64,000 bases of DNA from Flavobacterium ginsenosidimutans (GTDB taxonomy: Bacteria; Bacteroidota; Bacteroidia; Flavobacteriales; Flavobacteriaceae). Numbering within the stretch: the stretch's first letter is position 1; each line of letters begins with the position of its first letter. Made by a program: the position numbers and the translations under genes. Positions 57,792 through 64,000 of the stretch are shown here, piece after piece. The stretch is from positions 268,922 to 332,921 of the forward strand of contig NZ_QJRJ01000077.1 of assembly GCF_003254625.1 (NCBI RefSeq). Reading direction: 5' to 3'. The notes below the pieces were generated by a model. It searched no databases. It saw only the letters and a program-made list of their open reading frames with translations, and was not told the origin of the DNA.

Positions 57792-58739
57792 TTGAAGCTC
57801 TTTCATTCTATAAACGATTTTCAGTCAACCAAGAAAACAATTTTAACTCTTGGCACTTTTGACGGCGTGCATATTGGTCACAAAAAAATTCTGGAACGAA
57901 TTACACAAAATACTGAAAACGGAAAATACGAAAGTTTGGTTCTTACTTTTTTTCCGCATCCAAGAATGGTTCTTCAAGAAAAATCTGAAATAAGATTACT
58001 GAATACCATTGATGAAAAAGTAAAACTTTTGGAAGCTACCGGGATTGAAAACTTAATTGTTCATCCTTTTAACGAAAGTTTCTCACGACTTACTGCCGAA
58101 GAATTTGTGCGTACTATTTTGGTAGATAAATTTCAGATTCAAAAAATTATTATCGGACATGATCATCGTTTTGGCCGTAATCGAACTGCAAATATTGACG
58201 ATTTAATTGCTTTCGGAATCGAATATGGTTTTGAAGTAGAACAAATCTCAGCCGAAGAAATTCAAGATGTTTCTGTTAGTTCTACCAAAATCAGAAAAGC
58301 TTTGAACGAGGGCAACATGGCTTTGGCAAACGAATATTTAGGATACACTTATTTCTTGAACGGTACGGTTGTTAAAGGAAAACAACTTGGAAGAACAATT
58401 GGTTTTCCTACTGCTAATATTCACATTGAAGAAGATTATAAATTGATACCTAAAATTGGTGTTTATGTTGTAAAAGCAATTGTAAATCAAGAAACGGTTT
58501 ATGGCATGATGAATATTGGTTTTAATCCGACTGTTAGCGGTGAGAAGCAAACGATTGAAGTTCATCTTTTTAATTTTGACAAAGATATTTACGATCAAAG
58601 TATTGAGGTTTCGCTTCTGCATTATATTCGTGAAGAACAAAAATTTGGTTCGTTAGATGCTTTAAAAGCTCAGCTTAACCAAGATCAAACTGAATCTTTG
58701 GCTTTTATAAATTCTTCTTTAAAAAATCTGACCGCATAG
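57792..58739 (+). CDS. ribF: Bifunctional riboflavin kinase/FAD synthetase
   Basis: A 315-residue enzyme starting at TTG (the codon that aligns with the normal N-terminus). The N-terminal FAD synthetase domain (nucleotidyltransferase fold) has LTLGTFDGVHIGHKKIL and FIIGHDHRFGRNR-like IIIGHDHRFGRN with the SSTKIRKAL motif. The C-terminal riboflavin kinase domain has GKQLGRTIGFPTANI and GVYVVKAIV, and EVHLFNFDKDIYDQ. It makes FMN and then FAD. It is separated from riboflavin synthesis genes. Length and motifs are normal. Confidence 0.95.
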   Translation: MKLFHSINDFQSTKKTILTLGTFDGVHIGHKKILERITQNTENGKYESLVLTFFPHPRMVLQEKSEIRLLNTIDEKVKLLEATGIENLIVHPFNESFSRLTAEEFVRTILVDKFQIQKIIIGHDHRFGRNRTANIDDLIAFGIEYGFEVEQISAEEIQDVSVSSTKIRKALNEGNMALANEYLGYTYFLNGTVVKGKQLGRTIGFPTANIHIEEDYKLIPKIGVYVVKAIVNQETVYGMMNIGFNPTVSGEKQTIEVHLFNFDKDIYDQSIEVSLLHYIREEQKFGSLDALKAQLNQDQTESLAFINSSLKNLTA

Positions 58740-58838
58740 TTTTTACTGTTTTTAAATCATCGTAGTTATTTTTTTAGTAAATTTGATAGAACACTGTTTT
58801 TCAAATATTTACTATTAACTTCTTAAAAAATAACCACT

Positions 58839-59276
58839 ATGAAACTACCTAAAGAAATTACCAACGGGTTTTTGATTTTTCTCGGAATTGGCATTTATTT
58901 TTTATTGATGAATGTATTAGGTTTAGCAGATTTGTTTTATTTAAGAGTACTCAACGTTTTCTTTATATTCTATGGTGTTAACAGGACAATGCAGATGAAC
59001 ATTCATGAAGGAGAAACCAATTTTGTATCTAATGCTGTTTCTGCCATGACTACTTCTGTAGTTGGTGCATGTATGAGTGTATTTGGCCTTTTGGTTTATA
59101 GTTATGCTCGAGGCGGAGATGCCTATGTAAAAACTTTATCTGAAACATTTTTGTTTGGAGGAAATCCATCAGTACCAACTTACTGTATTTGTTTATTGTT
59201 TGAAGGAATCGCTTCATCAGTAATTGTTACTTTGATGATGATGCTTTATTGGAATAATAAATTGGCTGCAGATTGA
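58839..59276 (+). CDS. Hypothetical integral membrane protein
   Basis: A 145-residue protein with four hydrophobic segments (about residues 10-27, 33-49, 67-90 and 117-138). A short loop with NRTMQMNIHEGETNF lies between the second and third, and GGDAYVKTLSETFLFGGNPS between the third and fourth. No cysteine pattern or charged membrane residues suggest transport. I do not recognise a family; comparable four-helix proteins are common in flavobacteria. It ends with an intrinsic terminator close to the next start codon. Confidence 0.78.
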   Translation: MKLPKEITNGFLIFLGIGIYFLLMNVLGLADLFYLRVLNVFFIFYGVNRTMQMNIHEGETNFVSNAVSAMTTSVVGACMSVFGLLVYSYARGGDAYVKTLSETFLFGGNPSVPTYCICLLFEGIASSVIVTLMMMLYWNNKLAAD

Positions 59277-59365
59277 TATTTTGAAATTCTCAGATTAACT
59301 CTTTTTAAATTCGATTACATCAAAATTTTAGCTAAAAGAGTTCATTAATCTCATTAAATATTTTT

Positions 59366-59407
59366 AAATTGCTTATAACATACAGAGTTATAAGCAATTT
59401 TTTTTTA
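59366..59407 (+). terminator. Intrinsic terminator abutting the JmjC/cupin start codon
   Basis: AAATTGCTTATAA and TTATAAGCAATTT are perfect 13-bp arms with a 9-base loop, and a run of T follows to 59406. The next ATG is at 59413, so the hairpin occupies the place where a leader would be. Confidence 0.85.
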
Positions 59408-59412
59408 GTAAA

Positions 59413-60279
59413 ATGAAGTTAAATCAAATTGAAAGGGTGAAAAAAATCTCAAAAGCTGATTTTGTTTCCCAATATGTAAAAAAACAAATTCCTGTTGTTA
59501 TCGAAGAATTGACAGAAGACTGGCCAGCTTACAGCAAATGGAAATTATCTTATATGAAAGAAATCGCAGGAGATTTGGTCGTTCCATTGTATGACGACAG
59601 ACCTGTAAATCACGAAGACGGATTTAATGAGGCTCATACCTCAATGAAAATGAGCGATTATATAGAATTGCTGGAAGAAAAGCCAACTAATTACCGTATT
59701 TTTCTTTATAATTTAATGAAAGAAGTTCCATCATTAAAAGACGACTTTTTATGGCCAGATATTGGCTTAAAACTAGTGAAGCAAATGCCAATGTTGTTTT
59801 TTGGCGGAGAAAATTCGAAGGTTTTTATGCATTATGATATTGACTATTCAAACATTCTTCATTTCCATTTTCATGGAGAAAAACAATGTATGATTTTCGC
59901 TCCTAGTCAGTCAAAATTTATGTATAAAGTACCTCACGCTTTGATTTCGCGAGAAGACATCGATTTTGACAATCCAGATTACGAAAAATTCCCCGCACTT
60001 AAAAATATAGAAGGTTACATTACTAATCTGAAACATGGAGAAATGCTTTATATGCCTGAAGGTTATTGGCATTATATGAAATATTTAACGCCAGGATTTT
60101 CAATGAGTCTGCGTTCATTTCCAAAAAACATAGTCAACTTATCAAAAGCCGCGTATAATGTTTTCATTATGCGTCACTTTGATATTATGATGCGAAAAAT
60201 TCAAGGTCAAAAATGGATTGACTATAAAAATGAAAAAGCGATTACAAATACACACGAAAATTTGCAGCGCACATTTTAA
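59413..60279 (+). CDS. Cupin-like/JmjC-domain Fe(II)/2-oxoglutarate-dependent oxygenase
   Basis: A 288-residue cupin_8/JmjC-type protein related to hydroxylases such as FIH and JMJD5-like enzymes. The iron triad is visible: H140 and D142 in FMHYDID and H220 in EGYWHYMKY. The KxxxP region IPVVIEELTEDWPAYSKW at the N-terminus and the helical C-terminal extension (MRHFDIMMRKIQGQKW) are typical. The predicted reaction is hydroxylation of a protein side chain or small molecule. The start lies six bases after a terminator hairpin, so the transcript may be leaderless or regulated by read-through. Confidence 0.88.
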   Translation: MKLNQIERVKKISKADFVSQYVKKQIPVVIEELTEDWPAYSKWKLSYMKEIAGDLVVPLYDDRPVNHEDGFNEAHTSMKMSDYIELLEEKPTNYRIFLYNLMKEVPSLKDDFLWPDIGLKLVKQMPMLFFGGENSKVFMHYDIDYSNILHFHFHGEKQCMIFAPSQSKFMYKVPHALISREDIDFDNPDYEKFPALKNIEGYITNLKHGEMLYMPEGYWHYMKYLTPGFSMSLRSFPKNIVNLSKAAYNVFIMRHFDIMMRKIQGQKWIDYKNEKAITNTHENLQRTF

Positions 60280-60285
60280 TTAAAA

Positions 60286-60325
60286 TAAAAGCGGTTGAGT
60301 TTTAAAATTCTCAACCGCTTTTTTT
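60286..60325. terminator. Bidirectional terminator after the JmjC/cupin gene
   Basis: AAAAGCGGTTGAG and CTCAACCGCTTTTTT form a 13-bp stem. It also ends the convergent large surface-protein gene. Confidence 0.88.
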
Positions 60326-60326
60326 C

Positions 60327-63300
60327 TTATTGGAAAATTATCTTTTTCGAGACGGTCTTCCCATCTTCCGTAGTTATTTTTAAGAGCAAGACCTGAGGTC
60401 CCGATTGGAAATTTGTAATTGTCCATTCCCTATTATTAATGCCTTTCTTTTGATATAACAATTTTCCTCCAGCATCATAAATAGCAGTTTCTTGGAGATT
60501 TTCTTGATCTAAAGTAGACTGTAATTTTATATTTTTATCTCTTACAGAAACTATAATTCTGTTATCAGAACCTTCAAAATCATCATTCCCTAAAACAATT
60601 TCAGGGTTAATATATCGCAACATAAAACGATCAGGAAAAACTCCTGTAGTTGTCGAAAATGTGTAGCCACCAGATCTAAGATTATGTATAATATTTGCTG
60701 TCTTATCTTCAAGATAGATGTCTTGGGTACTCAAATTACCGTCGCTATTGTGTATTGCAATTGTGAAATCTCCTTGAATCGCCGATCTATATCCTAAAGT
60801 TACAGTGTCTGTTACAACAAAAGGAAGTGCACGACCTTGAATTACAAGTTTTTTACCTTCATTAATACTGTAAAAATCTAGGTAAGGATTTGCATCCATA
60901 GATAATGCATCGAAATTATTATCCCAAGAATTTGTTGCTCCAGCGGCATAACCTATTAGCAATTGTTTAAAAGCGCCTTGTGTATTGGTCATATTTAACC
61001 ACACACGATGTCTTTCGATTGCCGTTACAGCCGAAGATTTATAAAATTGAGTATTACGACCCGGGACACGCATTGAGTTTGTAAAAACAACGCTTTGATT
61101 GGTTCTTGCTTTTGCAAAAAATCCTTGTCCAGCCGCTATGTAACCCGAAGGTGCTTCTTGATTTCCAGGAGTGGTTGCGCCTACACCTGTTAATCCGCCA
61201 ACTGTTGTTTCTCCTGAAAGATTATAAATCGCAAAATCATCATTGCTATAAGAATAAACGTTAGATCCTGGACTTGCACTAGGAGGTGTGTTATGTGTCC
61301 AAAAATATAAAGTCCCATAGATATTAGCTGCGTTATCATGTATAAACTGATCAGCATAAATTGCTGATGGATATGGATTTCCAAATAAATTAGATTTTTC
61401 TGCTACAGCAGCTGGCCCAGAAATAGTTCCATTATTAGGGACTCCAACAAATTCAGCTGTATAGATTTGAGTTGAATTTATATCATAAATTTGAGGAGCT
61501 CTAACATTGTATCCATTTCCTTTAACCATCTCTTGAGTTCCATTATAATTTATTATCCATCTTGCTACTGGATCATATTTATAAAATTTGTCATAAAGTG
61601 TATTTGGTGACAAATCATGTAAAGTAAACGCTGGCACACGAGTTATCGGAGAAGACCAATAGGTAAGATCATAACGTCTAACTGGTTTTGTATTTCTTCT
61701 ATAGGTAATATTTCCAGTATTTACTGCATCTGAAATTTGAACTAAACTAGAATTGTTTTCAAAAATAAAAACTCCGTTTCCTACTACATTTACTTCATTT
61801 GTTACTGTAAGTGTGTTGGTGCTTTCTACTACTAAATAACCATTATTCTCAATAGTTATTCTATTAGCAAAAAAAGTTCCATCTGTTCCAGAAATAATTG
61901 GATTGGTTGCTACATCTGGAATTTCAACACAGTCTGAAGCAAGAGGAACTCCAGCTGGAGTCCAGTTTGCGGCATTTCCCCAACTGGCATCTACATTTCC
62001 ATTCCAAACTTTACTAATTAATGGATTAATAACAATTGGAGTGGACGGCGATTCGCAACCTGATGCATTATTTTTCACTTTTACCGTATAAGAACCCGCC
62101 GCTAAACCTGTAAATATTCCCGAAGTATTACTAAAATCTACTCCATCAATACTATAAGAATAACCTGTTCCAGATGCTGGTGATGTCACGGTTATTATAC
62201 CAAAATTATTCTGGCAACTTGGCTGTTGTGTTGCTGAAGCCGTTGGCGCAGCAGAAACAGCATTTACAGTTAAAGAAACTGCTTGATTTGCTGGACATCC
62301 ATTTGCGGTTACAATTGTCATAACGCCATTATAAGTTCCAGCTGGCGTATTTGCCGGAACATTTACATTTACAATGTTTCCTGATCCTGAGCTAAAAACG
62401 AAAGGTGTAGTTCCTTGATCTGTTAAAGCAATCCAATCAATCGAATAACTTATTGGCGAATTAGTTGTTGCAGTATAAGCTAAAGAAGTTGTTTGAGCTG
62501 ATGAACTTTGACAGACTGGAGTAAACGTTCCTGATGTTGTTATAGTTGGAACAGCATTGATTGTTAAAGAAACCGCTTGTGTTGCCAAACATCCATTTAC
62601 TGTCGAAATTGTCATTACACCACTATAAGTTCCGGCAGGTGTATTTGCAGGTATATTTATATTATTTATACTGCCTGCCCCAGAAGTAAATGCAAAAGTT
62701 GTTGCTCCTTGGTCGGCTATAGTTGCCCAATCAATTGAGTAACTGTTTGGTGATCCAGTTGTCGCTGAATATACTAAAGAGGTAGTTTGTGCCGATGTAC
62801 TTTGACAAGATACGGTCAAAGCGCCCGACGTTGTAATAGTCGGAAGAGGATTAACTACAATTGTAAATGTATTGACTGCTGAAACACATCCATTAGCATT
62901 TCGAACCGTTAAATTTCCTGTATATGTGCCTGCCGTTGTTCCTGCTGGAACTGCAATACTTATTGGACTTGCTGATAAAACTGCATTGGTAACGGCTGCA
63001 AAACTATTAGTAGGACTTGCATTCCAAGTAATGCTATAAGTAGTTGGAGAATTTGTGGTAGCGCTATAACTAAGATTTGTTGTTTGTGCAGAAGCATTTT
63101 GACAAACTGCTCCAGCCGTTCCAAGCGTAATTGTCGGTAGCGGATTGACTGTAACTGTAAAACTATTTCCAGCAGATACACATCCATTGGCATTTTTTAC
63201 GGTTAATGTTCCCGTATAAGTCCCCACAGCTGTATTAGCAGGTACAGAAATACTGATTGGACTTACTGTTAATGCTGCGTCTGTAACTGCTACAAAACTA

Positions 63301-64000
63301 TTTGTCGGACTCGCATTCCATGTAATGCTGTATGTTGTCGGCGAATTTGTTGTCGCACTATAAGTCAGATTTGTAGTTTGTGCAGAAGCACTTTGACAAA
63401 CTGCTCCTGCTGTTCCAAGCGTAATTGTCGGTAACGGATTGACTATAACTGTAAAATTATTTGCTGCAGATACACATCCGCTTGCATTTTTTACTGTTAA
63501 TGTTCCTGTATAAGTTCCTGCGGCTGTTCCTGCCGGAACTGCGATACTGATCGGACTTGCTGTTAATGTCGCATCTGTAACGGCTGCAAAACTATTTGTC
63601 GGACTTGCATTCCAAACAATACTGTATGTTGTCGGCGAATTGGTTGTCGCACTGTAAGTCAGATTTGTAGTTTGTGCCGAAGTGCTTAAACAAACTGCGC
63701 CAGCCGTACCCAACGTAATAGTCGGTGGCGGATTGACTGTAACTGTAAAATTATTGACTGTAGAGACACATCCATTTGCATTTCGTACAGTCAGGTTTCC
63801 TGTATAAACTCCTGCTGCTGTGCCTGCTGGAACTGCAATACTAATTGGACTTGCTGTTAATGTTGCATTAGTAACCGCTGCAAAAGTGTTCGTTGGACTC
63901 GCATTCCAAGTAATGCTATAAGTAGTTGGTGAATTTGTCGTAGCACTATAAGTCAGATTTGTTGTTTGTGCAGAGCTATTAAAACAAACTGCTCCCGCTG
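60327..64000 (-). CDS. Large repetitive T9SS-secreted surface protein (partial, N-terminus beyond the window)
   Basis: The frame is open from the stop at 60327 to the window edge, more than 1220 residues. C-terminal half: a SprB-like repeat (YSYSIDGVDFSNTSGIFTGL), a VWNGNVDASWGNAANW segment common in such proteins, a discoidal beta-rich region and a type C T9SS sorting domain at the end (LLKITTEDGKTVSKKIIF). The N-terminal visible part consists of tandem 98-residue units with GTAGAVC, TTNSPTTYSI, SPISI(A/S)VPA and GCVSA motifs: at least four of one subtype, then two of a divergent subtype. Such proteins work as adhesins in gliding or biofilm. It starts upstream of the window, so no start is given. 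Confidence 0.9.
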   Translation of the reverse strand, partial: AGAVCFNSSAQTTNLTYSATTNSPTTYSITWNASPTNTFAAVTNATLTASPISIAVPAGTAAGVYTGNLTVRNANGCVSTVNNFTVTVNPPPTITLGTAGAVCLSTSAQTTNLTYSATTNSPTTYSIVWNASPTNSFAAVTDATLTASPISIAVPAGTAAGTYTGTLTVKNASGCVSAANNFTVIVNPLPTITLGTAGAVCQSASAQTTNLTYSATTNSPTTYSITWNASPTNSFVAVTDAALTVSPISISVPANTAVGTYTGTLTVKNANGCVSAGNSFTVTVNPLPTITLGTAGAVCQNASAQTTNLSYSATTNSPTTYSITWNASPTNSFAAVTNAVLSASPISIAVPAGTTAGTYTGNLTVRNANGCVSAVNTFTIVVNPLPTITTSGALTVSCQSTSAQTTSLVYSATTGSPNSYSIDWATIADQGATTFAFTSGAGSINNINIPANTPAGTYSGVMTISTVNGCLATQAVSLTINAVPTITTSGTFTPVCQSSSAQTTSLAYTATTNSPISYSIDWIALTDQGTTPFVFSSGSGNIVNVNVPANTPAGTYNGVMTIVTANGCPANQAVSLTVNAVSAAPTASATQQPSCQNNFGIITVTSPASGTGYSYSIDGVDFSNTSGIFTGLAAGSYTVKVKNNASGCESPSTPIVINPLISKVWNGNVDASWGNAANWTPAGVPLASDCVEIPDVATNPIISGTDGTFFANRITIENNGYLVVESTNTLTVTNEVNVVGNGVFIFENNSSLVQISDAVNTGNITYRRNTKPVRRYDLTYWSSPITRVPAFTLHDLSPNTLYDKFYKYDPVARWIINYNGTQEMVKGNGYNVRAPQIYDINSTQIYTAEFVGVPNNGTISGPAAVAEKSNLFGNPYPSAIYADQFIHDNAANIYGTLYFWTHNTPPSASPGSNVYSYSNDDFAIYNLSGETTVGGLTGVGATTPGNQEAPSGYIAAGQGFFAKARTNQSVVFTNSMRVPGRNTQFYKSSAVTAIERHRVWLNMTNTQGAFKQLLIGYAAGATNSWDNNFDALSMDANPYLDFYSINEGKKLVIQGRALPFVVTDTVTLGYRSAIQGDFTIAIHNSDGNLSTQDIYLEDKTANIIHNLRSGGYTFSTTTGVFPDRFMLRYINPEIVLGNDDFEGSDNRIIVSVRDKNIKLQSTLDQENLQETAIYDAGGKLLYQKKGINNREWTITNFQSGPQVLLLKITTEDGKTVSKKIIFQ
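62833..64000 (-). repeat. 294-bp in-frame tandem repeats inside the surface-protein gene
   Basis: Unit boundaries recur at 63127, 63421 and 63715, exactly 294 bases apart, and the array continues to the window edge. Neighbouring units are very similar at the nucleotide level, including silent positions, which points to recent duplication or gene conversion. Two diverged units follow between about 62240 and 62833. Confidence 0.85.

Noticed and set aside
46987..58739. TPP or FMN riboswitch in front of thiL (46689-46986) or ribF (57598-57791)
   Set aside because: Neither leader contains recognisable aptamer sequence blocks; thiL is preceded by repeats and ribF by AT-rich DNA with a -7 element.
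62240..64000. CRISPR array suspected from regular repeats
   Set aside because: The period is 294 bases with no unique spacers, and the repeats are in frame and encode conserved protein units.
1..64000. tRNA or rRNA genes
   Set aside because: Short GGTTCGA-like strings, for example near 9570, lie inside coding sequence and no cloverleaf could be drawn around them.

Overview
The window is AT-rich chromosomal DNA from a member of the Bacteroidota, most likely the genus Flavobacterium. The evidence is a SusC/SusD glycan-uptake pair, two proteins with type IX secretion (T9SS) C-terminal sorting domains, many -7 elements matching the TAnnTTTG promoter of this group, an alpha2-type glycyl-tRNA synthetase, and intergenic palindromes typical of flavobacterial genomes. 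I see no tRNA, rRNA, transposase, prophage or CRISPR array.

Layout. (1) 1-2514, minus strand: an NAD/ADP-ribose cluster made of an NrtR-type Nudix regulator, a PRPP synthetase-like protein, a NADAR protein and KptA (cut by the window edge). A consensus promoter overlapped by a palindrome lies in front of prs. (2) 2628-11154: a PKD lipoprotein, a LysR regulator divergent from a secreted DJ-1/PfpI protein, a YqhD-type alcohol dehydrogenase, gpsA, pheS, several hypotheticals and a CvpA-like protein. (3) 11533-37194, minus strand: a polysaccharide utilisation locus (PUL) of about 26 kb that reads SusC, SusD, a surface lipoprotein, GH2, GH31, GH97, GH3, GH39, GH3, GH5 with a BACON domain, a CE20/SASA-like acetylesterase and GH95. 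The set fits xyloglucan: endo-cleavage by GH5 at the surface, uptake through SusC/D, then trimming of acetyl, fucose, galactose, xylose and glucose. (4) 37775-39249: two tandem Nudix-fold regulators with degenerate Nudix boxes, divergent from susC, in the place where such loci usually carry a hybrid two-component or sigma/anti-sigma regulator. (5) 39412-48033: lepA, an outer-membrane protein, a three-gene operon (Lgt-like membrane protein, Tes/MJ0619-like radical SAM protein, small membrane protein), a WYL regulator, two DinB-fold proteins and thiL. (6) 48159-54841: a TPR histidine kinase with its response regulator, a small secreted protein, a LytTR regulator with Glu in the phosphoacceptor position, glyS and comF. 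(7) 54922-64000: a T9SS-secreted metalloprotease, ribF, a membrane protein, a JmjC/cupin protein, and a large repetitive T9SS surface protein that runs off the right edge.

Between genes there are several families of palindromic repeats, and short phased repeats in which 7- or 8-base words recur near start codons and gene ends. Almost every long junction inside the PUL holds an inverted repeat, which suggests the long transcript is segmented by RNA structure. The best candidates for something not well described are the Lgt-like/radical SAM operon, the NAD/ADP-ribose cluster with its own operator, the catalytically degenerate twin Nudix regulators of the PUL, and the phased-word repeats.
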